In this document: piece by piece, positions 43,275 to 52,328 of the stretch | How positions within the stretch are numbered: the stretch's first letter is position 1 | Layout: each line of letters begins with the position of its first letter | NCBI RefSeq assembly: GCF_030347965.1 | Contig: NZ_JAQIBD010000001.1 | Coordinates: forward strand, 186,001-250,000 | Reading direction: 5' to 3' | DNA: 64,000 nucleotides | Source: Sulfurovum zhangzhouensis | Lineage (GTDB): Bacteria; Campylobacterota; Campylobacteria; Campylobacterales; Sulfurovaceae | Made by a program: the position numbers and the translations under genes | Notes under the pieces: generated by a model | What the model was told of the DNA's origin: nothing | The model's input: the letters and a program-made list of their open reading frames with translations, nothing else | Database searches by the model: none

Positions 43275-45867
43275 TCATTTTTTTAGATGTAGATGAGCTA
43301 TAAATTTTGGTATATGCTACGTCAGTAAATGGTGTATTGATCTTGTAGTCGACTTGTTCCTCTTCGATGTCATCATGATTGAAACCAAATATTACCTTCT
43401 CTTCCATTTTGCTATCAACTATAAACTTATCCTTTTTATCTGCTTTTTGCTCAGGATGATCGCCCAATACCATTTGTATCTTCTCCCAATCATCATAGAA
43501 ATACTCCTGAAGTAGTGGGATAATCTTATTTTTGAAGATCTTGTCAAGCTCTACCTTAGCTTCATTTTCATTTTTATCTTTCAGACTCATAAAGTAAGCA
43601 TGACCAATAGTATGGTCTCTATCATAGAGGTACTCTATACGTTTATTGATAGTCTCAAGCAATGATTTGATATCGATACCACTTACATCGTTCAACCCAT
43701 TCAATGTATCTAGATCTGGCATCATCTCCTCAAACTCAAATCTTCGTCTAAGAGCCGTATCCATCAAAGCGATACTTCTATCGGCTGTGTTCATCGTACC
43801 GATAATATAGAGATTGGAAGGGACACCAAACTCATCCCCACTATATGGAAGTTTAGCCCTTATTTCCTCATCTGCACCGATTCTTTTGGATGGCTCTATC
43901 AGAGTGATAAGTTCTCCAAAGATCTTGGAAATATTTCCACGGTTAATTTCATCAATAACAAGAATATAGTTTTTATCATTTTTTTCAACTAATTCTTTTT
44001 TCGTCGGTTTCCATGCAATATTTCCATTTGTTGAAGAACCTGTAACAATACTTGAAGCACCACTGATACTACTAAATGAATAGTCCTTATCTAATACCCA
44101 ATATTCATCAGTTTCTTTTACTTTATCAAATATGGCTTTTTCTAAAAATGTCTTTCTTAGGTTGTTATTTTTAAATGACGGAGTAACTTCTTTTCGTATT
44201 CTGGATCCCTCTAATACTTTAAATTCATTATCACTTACTTTTTCCATTAATGCTTTAATATTAATAAACGGATAATCTAAAACAAATTTTTGTCCAATTT
44301 GCATATCATCAATCTCACCATATGCAACTTTTGATAGTCGTTTGAAGATACCATCAACAACACTATAAATCATTTCATTACTATCATTACCCTCTTTACC
44401 AGCAGGAATTGCTTTAATCCCTTCTACGAATTCCTCATAACCATAGCTTTGATGAAAAGTAACGAATTCTATTTGGCCTTCATCTTTATAATAATCAAAA
44501 ATTTCAGTTAATGCTTTCCGATTATCTGAACTAAGAGCCTTTGCATATGTTATATCATCTTCACCTTCTAAACTTTCAAAAATTAAGTCCTTATCTTCTT
44601 TTTCAAAAATTATTTCCAAAGCTTTATTAATAGTACTATATGTTTTCCCAGTCCCCGGTGGTCCATAAAGAATTTGATTTAAGGGTTGAGTTTGTGTATT
44701 GTTTGGCATATCATTATCTCCATTAATATCGTTAGTACTAAAAGTATTTTTATTAATAATGCCTAGAGCAGAAAAAATTTCTTCTTTTCGCCTAGTAATA
44801 TCATTTAGCGTGTCCATGCTAACCATCTTTTTTATTTGAACTGTTTTATCTAAAGCCTGCCATTCAACTTTTACATAATTGTGATGATCTGAATTTTCAA
44901 TAATAGGTTCAATAGAATATATTGGATTTGATACTACTTTCCCTATACCAATAATCTCTAGTCGTCCATTAAAGGCTATAAGTGTATCACCAATGTTAAT
45001 TTTGCTTAAATATGAAATAATACGTACATCCTCAGATGTTAATGCTGGATTTACTTCACGTATTTTTTGTTGACTTTTATTTGTATAATCAAAACTTCCC
45101 CAGCCTATTGATGCAATATTTTTTTCCATCATTTTAGACCAATACATAGCTTGCTTTCCAGGAGCAAACTTCCATAGTGTTCTATAAACAATATCTTCAG
45201 AAATCTTTTTTGCACTAGGTTTTAAAAAGTCAACCATATCAACAACTGAAAAAGTGGAAAAAACTTGAGTTTGTTTTGTCTTATATTGTTCCTCAGCAAA
45301 GTATTCAAATAAACCATATTCAATCTTTCCCTGATCAAAATTTACGAATATTTGCAATGAAGTACTTTGATTTTTTTGCTTAGGATTATAGATAGCAAGC
45401 CAACACCTTTCATCCCCAAAGTTTTGACCTCCATCAAAACCTTGTATCTTCAACTTTGCATCGAGTTCTAATTCTTTAATAAGATATTCACCAACTGTTT
45501 TAAGTTTCTCCTCAATCTCACTTTTTACTGGAAGATATATAAGTGTGTACAAAATAGAATATGGTTCTTTCCAACTTTGAAGTATATTTGTAGGATATTC
45601 AGAGTTCACAGTATTTTTTATTTCTTCAAATTCACTCCATGTCAATTGCCCTGTTTTTTTTAGGTGCTGTACTATTAAAAAACGGATTTTATTAATCTTC
45701 TCACTTTTTTCACCGTAATAGCTTGATATTACATCAAGGTTCTCACTAGAAATGTTGTTAATTGCATTTAATAGCTCATCTTGATGATATTTTAATTTTC
45801 TAAAAGAATTCGCATATTTAACAAGATCTTTTGCTATTATTTCAACTGTTTGTGTATTTGTATTCAC
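43234..45867 (-). CDS. mcrB: McrB-type AAA+ GTPase with EVE-like reader domain
   Basis: This 877-residue protein is the GTPase of an McrBC system. Walker A is GPPGTGKT at 402-409, and the sensor region has VIDEINRGNISKIFGE and MNTADRSIALMDTALRRRF, the McrB hallmark. An EVE/PUA-like domain (about 232-345: FAPGKQAMYWSKM, IASIGWGSF, VEWQALD) would read modified bases. An N-terminal domain (1-220) is unassigned, though GGQNFGDERCW resembles MrcB-type N-termini. The start is GTG at 45867 with a G7 run directly in front. Low-GC content is more marked in the N-terminal half than in the C-terminal half. Confidence 0.88.
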   Translation of the reverse strand: MNTNTQTVEIIAKDLVKYANSFRKLKYHQDELLNAINNISSENLDVISSYYGEKSEKINKIRFLIVQHLKKTGQLTWSEFEEIKNTVNSEYPTNILQSWKEPYSILYTLIYLPVKSEIEEKLKTVGEYLIKELELDAKLKIQGFDGGQNFGDERCWLAIYNPKQKNQSTSLQIFVNFDQGKIEYGLFEYFAEEQYKTKQTQVFSTFSVVDMVDFLKPSAKKISEDIVYRTLWKFAPGKQAMYWSKMMEKNIASIGWGSFDYTNKSQQKIREVNPALTSEDVRIISYLSKINIGDTLIAFNGRLEIIGIGKVVSNPIYSIEPIIENSDHHNYVKVEWQALDKTVQIKKMVSMDTLNDITRRKEEIFSALGIINKNTFSTNDINGDNDMPNNTQTQPLNQILYGPPGTGKTYSTINKALEIIFEKEDKDLIFESLEGEDDITYAKALSSDNRKALTEIFDYYKDEGQIEFVTFHQSYGYEEFVEGIKAIPAGKEGNDSNEMIYSVVDGIFKRLSKVAYGEIDDMQIGQKFVLDYPFINIKALMEKVSDNEFKVLEGSRIRKEVTPSFKNNNLRKTFLEKAIFDKVKETDEYWVLDKDYSFSSISGASSIVTGSSTNGNIAWKPTKKELVEKNDKNYILVIDEINRGNISKIFGELITLIEPSKRIGADEEIRAKLPYSGDEFGVPSNLYIIGTMNTADRSIALMDTALRRRFEFEEMMPDLDTLNGLNDVSGIDIKSLLETINKRIEYLYDRDHTIGHAYFMSLKDKNENEAKVELDKIFKNKIIPLLQEYFYDDWEKIQMVLGDHPEQKADKKDKFIVDSKMEEKVIFGFNHDDIEEEQVDYKINTPFTDVAYTKIYSSSTSKKMNENEEQTDQAQGV

Positions 45868-45869
45868 TT

Positions 45870-45876
45870 CCCCCCC
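45870..45876 (-). promoter_or_regulatory. G7 tract as ribosome site of mcrB
   Basis: A run of seven G on the minus strand ends two bases (AA) before the GTG start. It is an unusually close and homopolymeric ribosome site, and may slip in length. Confidence 0.5.
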
Positions 45877-45908
45877 TATATTTTTAAATTCCTAAATAGA
45901 TTAATTTA

Positions 45909-47339
45909 CTAACTTTCTTCAATCACAGAATAAACAATGTCACTTATCTCTTTTTGTTTTTGCTTAATTTGTTCATCTATCATTTTTTGGGCATCGATTT
46001 GAAATTTAATTTGTTCAGCTATTTTGTGTTGTTTTTTTAAAGTAAAGTCAGGAATATAAAAGTTTTTTATCTCATTTACATAAAGTTCTATCTGATTAGT
46101 TGCTCCAGTATAATCTCTTTCTATCTGATAGGTCCCTAAAAGACTTCTTAAAAAATAAGTTAGAAAAAGTGGATTATAATTATTGTTTACTCTAACAATT
46201 GAAACATGCCCATCTGCAATTAAATCCTGTTCGTCTTGTTCATTAATATCGATCTTTCCCAAAGAAACTTTTCCTGTAGAAGCAATCAAAATATCATTTT
46301 CTTTAATCTGGGCTTTTTCTTTTAAAGTAAAGAAATCTTCATTTACGAATTCACAATCAATTAAATCTATATTTCCATTTTTTAATTGTCCTGTTTTCAC
46401 AACCGGTATATCACCATTTTCATCATATTTAGGACTAACACCTCTTTTTATATCTTGTTCTAAAATAGTTTTAAGTTTAATTGTATTTTTAGAATGAAAA
46501 ATTTTTTCAATTTTCCTTGTTAACGGATTATGAAATCTTGATGAAAATCTAAAAATATTACTTTCATTCATTTGAGAAAATGGCATTGTATAAATTCTAA
46601 AAGTTTTATCATATGATTTCTGAGTTCCTGCAGTCATACCTTTGCCAAATTCTTTCCAAAGGTTTTTAGAATATTTATATTCTTCTGCAAAAACTTCATT
46701 AATTATCTCTAAATGCTCTTTTTTTTGAGATTTAAGATTTTGTATCTCTTGTTCAATTGGTACTATTTTTTCAACTAAGTGAATTTGAATATCTAAAGGA
46801 ATATTTGGAATTAGTAATCTTCCAAATTCATCTTTTGATAAATATTTTGAAGCAAACAATTTTTTAAATTTTGGTCTAAAAACTAAATTAAAATACCATT
46901 TTAAAAATATTTTATTTACCAAATCATCATCTAAATTAATATGAAAAACATTTTGATTTATAAAAATATCTCTTTGTGTAATAAATGCAAGACCTATAGT
47001 CATGGCATTTGAAACAATTAAAGAGTTTCTGGGGACCATATATAAAGTTTTCTCATTATCGATTGCATAATCTGTTATCTGTTCTGAAGACTTATTATTT
47101 AAAATATAAGTTGAGTTATCTATATCTTGCATTGTAAAAAAGTCATATTCCCCATTCCAATAATCTTCGTTAAATTTAGATGGAGTACGACCTGATTTTA
47201 TATCTGTTTCAACATTTTTATTTAAAAGTACATTTTTAAGATAAATACCATTTTTTATATGCAAAACAGAATAATCTTTCAGTCCTAATTTTGGATCAAG
47301 TGCAAAATTACTAAATTTTACTGCTTTGCTCAATCCCAT
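45909..47339 (-). CDS. hsdS: Specificity subunit (HsdS-like)
   Basis: This 476-residue protein has the two target-recognition halves of a type I or BcgI-like specificity subunit, each followed by a helical spacer. Half one (about 35-190) ends with LVEKIVPIEQEIQNLKSQKK, half two (about 285-440) ends with HKIAEQIKFQIDAQ. Motifs such as GRTPSKFNEDYWNGEYDFF and KRGVSPKYDENGDIPVVKTG are the usual TRD cores. Its ATG overlaps the methyltransferase stop (ATGGGATTGA). The recognised DNA sequence cannot be predicted. Confidence 0.9.
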   Translation of the reverse strand: MGLSKAVKFSNFALDPKLGLKDYSVLHIKNGIYLKNVLLNKNVETDIKSGRTPSKFNEDYWNGEYDFFTMQDIDNSTYILNNKSSEQITDYAIDNEKTLYMVPRNSLIVSNAMTIGLAFITQRDIFINQNVFHINLDDDLVNKIFLKWYFNLVFRPKFKKLFASKYLSKDEFGRLLIPNIPLDIQIHLVEKIVPIEQEIQNLKSQKKEHLEIINEVFAEEYKYSKNLWKEFGKGMTAGTQKSYDKTFRIYTMPFSQMNESNIFRFSSRFHNPLTRKIEKIFHSKNTIKLKTILEQDIKRGVSPKYDENGDIPVVKTGQLKNGNIDLIDCEFVNEDFFTLKEKAQIKENDILIASTGKVSLGKIDINEQDEQDLIADGHVSIVRVNNNYNPLFLTYFLRSLLGTYQIERDYTGATNQIELYVNEIKNFYIPDFTLKKQHKIAEQIKFQIDAQKMIDEQIKQKQKEISDIVYSVIEES

Positions 47340-50050
47340 TTTACACTCTTTCTAATGCTATCTAAAATTTTAACTTCTTGATTTTTTCTAAGTAAAATAT
47401 CACTTGAAGCCCATCTTTGCATCATACCGTTTTTAAAATGATTGATAAGTATTTCATCGGTTCTATCAAAATATTCATCTTTGATTTCATTATTATTTTG
47501 ATAATAAGTGTTATGAATCTCTAGCCCCTCTTTTTTTTCATCATCCAAGGCTTTTAGTCTTTTTTCAACTTTATCAATATCTTGACATACTGTTACAAAT
47601 TTCCTTTCAAGTGTTTTATTTGTTTTTATGTCTATCTTTTTTTGAAGTTCATCCCTTTCATTACAAAGTTCTATTAAAAGATGATTATCCCTCGCAATGA
47701 GTTCATCATAATATCTTTCTATAGCATCAAGTTCTAACTTATAAGGTGCAAATTCAATATCAAACAAATCATTTGGCATAGATTTTTCACCTCTTTTTGT
47801 ACGTTTATATCCAACGTTTTCAGCTTCTGCCATGAAAATATCATAGTCCATTTCTTTAGCTACTTCACCAAATACCCACCAAGGGTTATAAAATCCAAAC
47901 ACATCAGTAGTATCTTTATCAAACTTGCAAAGCTCACCAAGTTCATTTTGATACTTTCTTATTAATTCTTCGGGGGTTAAATGCTTATCTTCTTCTCCAA
48001 AATAGTCTTTTAAAATTCTATATAAAATTACTAACTCTTCTTTTTCATTTAAGTCTTTAATTGATGGTAGTTTTTTTCTATCTTTGCCCTTTAAATATAC
48101 ATCAGAAAGGTTTAAAACTCTTGTTTTTAGATTATTCCATTCACTTCCATAGCTATCCCACAGTTTATTCCATTTAGCTATCTCTTCTTTTGTCTTTTTT
48201 TGCATAAACAGAAGTGATGTTTTTGTGGAAGTATAAGGTTCAAAAGTTACCTGAGGTAAACTCACAACCGCTTTAACTTTAAAATACTTAAAAATAAAAA
48301 GCCTAATATATTTGTTTTCTGTTGTATCAAACACACTTTCAGGTAGTACAACTCCAACTCGTCCATTTTCTTTTAAAAGCTGATACCATCTTTCGATAAA
48401 CAAATTTTCAGAGTTCTTTTTATCTCCGAACAAAAAATTATTTGGCAAAAATCTTTTTGTTTCGGTATCCAAATCAACACTAAAAGGCGGATTTGAGATC
48501 ACTACATCAAAATTACCATTTACATCTTTATCGCTATAAAGATCATCTGGCTCATTTTTTGATAGATGATTTGGCGCAGTATCTTTTGTATAAAATCTAA
48601 AAGGCAAAAGACCATCTTTAACAAAAATATTAGTCGAACCATCTCCATGAAGTATCATATTGACTTTTGAAGCGATTCCTAGATCAAAGTTAATATCTGC
48701 ACCATAAAGATATTCTTTGGCCCATTTATTTTCTTTATGTTTTTCTTTGTCTTTACCAAATAAATCTTCAATTAAATCTTTTGTTTGGCGATTTGCTTTT
48801 AATTTATCTCTTTGTTTGTATTTAAGCTCCTTAGTTATAACTTTCATAGCTTCTACAAGATATGTTGCACTTCCAGCACTTGGATCAATAATGTAAGGTA
48901 ATTCTCTATCATTATTAAGCCTATCAATAGCATAGCTATCAAGATGCAGTGCATAGAGTATAAAATTTACTACTGGAGTAGGAGTAAAAAACTGCCCTTT
49001 TGTTTGTTTGAAACCGTCTCTTGTAATCGATTCAAAAAAATCACCTAATATATCTTTACCATCAATGGAGTTTCTACCATCATAAAAAGAATAAGGCTCT
49101 AGTTGTGAAACACAATATACAAGTTTATTCAACGGAAATTTTTCTTCATTGATTACATAAGCTTTTGCTATTTTTGTTTCATCTGTGATATTAAGTTTTT
49201 CTTGTAAGGCTCTACGGTAAAGTTCATTTACTCTATCAAAAATACGATTTAAATTTTCGGTATTTTCACCATACTGATGGATTTGAAAATGATATTCTTC
49301 ATTATCTTCTCTTTCAGATTCATCTTGAAGTTTTGCCAAAATGATATTTACTAGAGAATAAAATATCTCACTATCGGTTGTTCCACCACCACCCCAAAGT
49401 ACATTATGTAAATTTTTCGCAAGTGCTTCGATCTCTTGTTTTTTGATTTTTGTTTTTAAATCGTGTTTATCATGACCTTTTATATATGCTTGTTTCTTTG
49501 GTTTATCATACCCTGCTGTTAGTTCACTTCCAACGGACACCAAACCGTCATTAACCCAATCATTGTAGTCTGGATATTTTTCATAATCTATGATAATTAA
49601 CCTATCATGTATATGATCCTCATTTTCCTCCGTAGTATAATAAACTAAATATTTGGGTTTAAGAGGCTCCAATTTAGCAAGTTGGTAAAGCTGCCCTTCA
49701 ATATATTCTTTGTCACTCTCATACTTATCAGGGGCTTTTACTTCTATAAAGAAAAAAGGTTTATTGTCTTTATCTTTGACAATTACATCAATTCTCGCCT
49801 TTTGAACTTTCGGACGACCAATATTATATTCTTTTTCTAGTTCAATTAATTCAGCCGGGTAGTCAAGTTCATTAATAAGTCTGTCAATTAAAAAGGCTCT
49901 CGTGATTTCTTCGTCACCTGTGATAGTTTCTATTTGTCTATGAAGTTTAATCTTTTCATTATAAGCAATCTCTTTTCTATCAATATTTATCGAAGTAACT
50001 TTATTCTTTTGGTTTTGAAGCTTATCTTCAATTCTTTCTTGCCATGTCAT
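47330..50050 (-). CDS. Nuclease-methyltransferase fusion (type IIG/BcgI-like RM subunit)
   Basis: This 906-residue protein starts with an HsdR_N-like nuclease domain: PD-(D/E)xK residues Asp88 in ARIDVIVKDKD and Glu103/Lys105 in FFIEVKAPDK. An N6-adenine methyltransferase follows: motif I in IDPSAGSATYLVEAM near 390, motif IV NPPF in VVISNPPFSVDL near 525. There is no helicase domain, and no separate HsdR is present, so this looks like a (RM)2S type of enzyme in the BcgI class rather than type I. A helical tail (about 700-906) probably binds the specificity subunit. It is the first gene of the unit with hsdS. Confidence 0.85.
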   Translation of the reverse strand: MTWQERIEDKLQNQKNKVTSINIDRKEIAYNEKIKLHRQIETITGDEEITRAFLIDRLINELDYPAELIELEKEYNIGRPKVQKARIDVIVKDKDNKPFFFIEVKAPDKYESDKEYIEGQLYQLAKLEPLKPKYLVYYTTEENEDHIHDRLIIIDYEKYPDYNDWVNDGLVSVGSELTAGYDKPKKQAYIKGHDKHDLKTKIKKQEIEALAKNLHNVLWGGGGTTDSEIFYSLVNIILAKLQDESEREDNEEYHFQIHQYGENTENLNRIFDRVNELYRRALQEKLNITDETKIAKAYVINEEKFPLNKLVYCVSQLEPYSFYDGRNSIDGKDILGDFFESITRDGFKQTKGQFFTPTPVVNFILYALHLDSYAIDRLNNDRELPYIIDPSAGSATYLVEAMKVITKELKYKQRDKLKANRQTKDLIEDLFGKDKEKHKENKWAKEYLYGADINFDLGIASKVNMILHGDGSTNIFVKDGLLPFRFYTKDTAPNHLSKNEPDDLYSDKDVNGNFDVVISNPPFSVDLDTETKRFLPNNFLFGDKKNSENLFIERWYQLLKENGRVGVVLPESVFDTTENKYIRLFIFKYFKVKAVVSLPQVTFEPYTSTKTSLLFMQKKTKEEIAKWNKLWDSYGSEWNNLKTRVLNLSDVYLKGKDRKKLPSIKDLNEKEELVILYRILKDYFGEEDKHLTPEELIRKYQNELGELCKFDKDTTDVFGFYNPWWVFGEVAKEMDYDIFMAEAENVGYKRTKRGEKSMPNDLFDIEFAPYKLELDAIERYYDELIARDNHLLIELCNERDELQKKIDIKTNKTLERKFVTVCQDIDKVEKRLKALDDEKKEGLEIHNTYYQNNNEIKDEYFDRTDEILINHFKNGMMQRWASSDILLRKNQEVKILDSIRKSVKWD

Positions 50051-50487
50051 AGTAAATAAATTCCTGTACTGATTTATCTAATACAATATGCCAGGGAATG
50101 TAACTACCATTTTGTACTCTTCCCCTACATATAATTAGAATTAATGTAATTGATATTCTAACTATTATCCACTTAACTCTATGCCCTTTAAAATTTAATC
50201 AACATGCAAAAATAAAAATTAAAAATTAAAATGTTAAATTAGCTATCAGCATATATAAAATAAACGCATTATAGAAAGTAAATGTAACCAATAGAAACAC
50301 ACTGGAAATATCATATATTTGTTTTCTTTTATACTCTATCTTTTTATAGATTCCATAAAACTCCATAATATTCCATAAGGCTCCAATACCCTCCTAAAGC
50401 CCAAAATATCGATAAAAAATGCACTTGTTTTAAGAAAAATTTTGTGCAAAAATAAAACTGGAAGCAAACAAAAAGAAAGGAAAAACC
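50051..50487. other. 437-base gap between the methyltransferase and HTH genes
   Basis: This divergent gap holds the promoters of the restriction genes (minus) and of the HTH gene (plus). It contains the phased repeat at 50351-50400. No small gene is convincing; a minus-strand frame in it is a shadow of the repeat. Confidence 0.6.
50351..50400 (+). repeat. Five-unit 10-bp phased repeat
   Basis: Five adjacent 10-base units: TTCCATAAAA, CTCCATAATA, TTCCATAAGG, CTCCAATACC, CTCCTAAAGC. The first three share TCCATAA exactly. Ten bases is close to a helical turn, so one face of the DNA would carry the repeated motif. It is 88 bases upstream of the HTH gene at 50488. Likely an operator array or iteron. 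Confidence 0.6.
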
Positions 50488-50682
50488 ATGAAACCAAACG
50501 AAAAAAAGTGGATCAGACCTGATGACTTTGAAGCACTGTATGGCGTACCAATAAAAACTCAAAACCAATGGAGGCATAAAAAAGAAATACCCTACTCAAA
50601 AAAAGGTAACTACGTATGGTATGACAGAGAAAAAATCGACAAAATACTCGAAAACAATGAGATAAGCATTCAGGATAACTGA
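50488..50682 (+). CDS. Small HTH regulator (excisionase/AlpA-like)
   Basis: This 64-residue protein has a winged-helix/MerR-like DNA-binding fold, with WIRPDDFEALYGVPIKTQNQ and then WRHKKEIPYSKKGNYVWY, the pattern of HTH_17 excisionase and AlpA proteins. The start ATG 50488 has an AAAGGAAAA site in front. It lies between the phased repeat and the next HTH gene, on the integrase side of the island. A role in excision or in control of the adjacent genes is likely but not proven. Confidence 0.75.
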   Translation: MKPNEKKWIRPDDFEALYGVPIKTQNQWRHKKEIPYSKKGNYVWYDREKIDKILENNEISIQDN

Positions 50683-50762
50683 GTGCTTCCACAAGAAGTG
50701 AAGCACTAACTGTGTAGCAACAATAGTATATCACTTTTTGCACAATAATCAAAGACCGACTT

Positions 50763-51545
50763 GTGTACGAAAAACTAAACAAGTACTTTATTGGTTTCAC
50801 TATCAGTGAATATGATTATGAGAGGGTTTATAGAATGCTTCCAACTCCTTCAATAGAATCATACGAATATGCTGATGGTGGTACTACTCAAAAAAAAGTA
50901 CTGATCTATACCCTTGACAGCTATATTACAAGTGCAAAGCAGTTTCGATGGATTGCATCTATCAAGCATGCTATTCAAGCACGAATAAAATGTGATATCA
51001 AGTGGATAGACGAGTACTTTGTAGAAGATAAGAGTTTAATAAATGTAGTGGTGTACGATTTAAAGTATCTCTCGGATATGTTTGATGCAAAACGTATAGT
51101 GTACCCCACGCCTTTATATCCGTCAGAAAAGAAAAGTGTATATAGAAATCTATGTATGATAGCCACAAAACTATATAAAAAAGACATTTTATACAAAGAA
51201 TTATTACTGGGAATAGCAATCGATTTCAATAATAAGTTTACGGGTACGCAAAGATATAGTCACAGAAAATTATATGCCAAAGTGATACGATGTATACAAT
51301 TCATTAGTATACAAAATCCCAGTGTCTTAAAAGGCGTTGAACTTAAGAATGCATACAAAAAAGGAGGAGCAGTCAGAGCAAAACAAGTACAAAAGGCAAA
51401 AAATACAAATATACATATACTCAAAACATTATTGCAGGATCCAAAATATACTAAAAGTAATGGCACGCCTAATATCAAATTACTTGCTAAAAAAATGGGG
51501 AAAACAAGGCAAACTATTGCCAACTATCTCAAGAATGTTAATTGA
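50763..51545 (+). CDS. Putative DNA-binding protein of island control/replication type
   Basis: This 260-residue basic protein has no enzyme motif I recognise. The C-terminus carries a helix-turn-helix, IKLLAKKMGKTRQTIANYLK, preceded by Lys-rich helices, a pattern of replication or copy-control proteins of mobile elements. The start is GTG at 50763; no ribosome site is evident. It follows the 64-residue HTH gene by 80 bases. A run of nine G lies ten bases after its stop. Its role is unknown. Confidence 0.6.
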   Translation: MYEKLNKYFIGFTISEYDYERVYRMLPTPSIESYEYADGGTTQKKVLIYTLDSYITSAKQFRWIASIKHAIQARIKCDIKWIDEYFVEDKSLINVVVYDLKYLSDMFDAKRIVYPTPLYPSEKKSVYRNLCMIATKLYKKDILYKELLLGIAIDFNNKFTGTQRYSHRKLYAKVIRCIQFISIQNPSVLKGVELKNAYKKGGAVRAKQVQKAKNTNIHILKTLLQDPKYTKSNGTPNIKLLAKKMGKTRQTIANYLKNVN

Positions 51546-51566
51546 TCTTAATGAGGGGGGGGGATA

Positions 51567-51655
51567 ATGCCGATAGCTGATTTTACATGCCGCTATCTCA
51601 GGCTTTAGAGACTTTACAAACAACATAAAACCTATGCCAATAGCTGATTTTACAT
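51567..51655 (+). repeat. Direct repeat behind a G9 tract
   Basis: Two copies of a 22-base sequence (51567-51588 and 51634-51655, one mismatch) each encode MPIADFT from an ATG. The first is directly behind a run of nine G at 51555-51563. Copy one continues for 6 more codons to a stop, copy two for 23 more. Confidence 0.55.
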
Positions 51656-51726
51656 TTTTAGATGCCCCAGCAAATGGGACATCATTCTTTAGAGCATTAT
51701 TTATTACAGCTCAATTAATATACTGA
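51634..51726 (+). CDS. 30-residue ORF after the direct repeat
   Basis: ATG at 51634 encodes MPIADFTFLDAPANGTSFFR and then ALFITAQLIY. No ribosome site is seen. The protein is too short for a family, and the repeat of the first seven residues in the upstream copy suggests a duplicated and truncated gene start. It converges with the 51730 gene. It may be non-functional. Confidence 0.25.
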   Translation: MPIADFTFLDAPANGTSFFRALFITAQLIY

Positions 51727-51729
51727 CTA

Positions 51730-51999
51730 CTATTTCCTTCTTGCAAGAAGGAACTTTTCAAATTCGTCCTTGAAAACATAAAACCGATCTCCATCATGAT
51801 AATAATGTTTACCATATTCAAGTCCCTCCTTTTCTGGTTTTTCCTGTTCGCCTGGAATAATTAGATACTTTCTCAGGTTGCTGGTACCCCATCCTGGGCC
51901 AAAAAACCTATGAGTTTCTTCCAGAGTTAACAGGTTTTTGCTGCTGGCACTAATGACCAGCCTTAAATTTTCTAATGCTGCTATAAGTTCTGTGCTCAT
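51730..51999 (-). CDS. Small HTH-type protein of the integrase region
   Basis: This 89-residue protein has a helical start and a winged-helix-like part, LLTLEETHRFFGPGWGTSNL followed by FYVFKDEFEKFLLARRK. It resembles small DNA-binding proteins coded beside integrases. The start is ATG 51999. It lies just downstream of the integrase in the same orientation with a 329-base gap between them. Possibly an excisionase or a repressor. Confidence 0.6.
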   Translation of the reverse strand: MSTELIAALENLRLVISASSKNLLTLEETHRFFGPGWGTSNLRKYLIIPGEQEKPEKEGLEYGKHYYHDGDRFYVFKDEFEKFLLARRK

Positions 52000-52328
52000 A
52001 GCTAAAACTTAGTCAGTATTTGAGCCAATCTTATTAGGTACACGCTAGTGTAGTACCTTAATTCTTCTTCACAATATTAAAATATTGCTGCATTATTATT
52101 CACCGCCATTAGATATGGCTGTACTGTAAATTAAGGTTTAAGTTAACCTTTTCCATTCTGACAAGATATTACTTATTAGCTATATAGCCCCTTCCATTTC
52201 ATGCTCTATAATTATGTACTGTAGCAAAGTAATATATACTGTCAATCCTTTGGGGTCTATCCAGTACAAGCCGGAGTATAACATGAAAAAAAGAAAAACG
52301 TGTACCCCCTTCATAAAGGCAATGATAT
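52000..52328. other. 329-base gap between the 51730 gene and the integrase
   Basis: No gene is seen. It holds two inverted repeats, AGGTAC/GTACCT at 52036-52058 and AAGGTT/AACCTT at 52134-52151, which are operator-like, and it must contain the promoter of the 89-residue gene. Confidence 0.55.

Noticed and set aside
50344-50577. 77-codon minus-strand frame
   Set aside because: Translates the 10-bp repeats and the antisense of the HTH gene (GGYWSLMEYYGVLWN); a shadow.
51337-51567. 76-codon frame that ends at the G9 tract, as a phase-variable gene
   Set aside because: It is an out-of-frame shadow of the 50763 gene, whose own stop lies before the tract, so slippage would not alter that gene.
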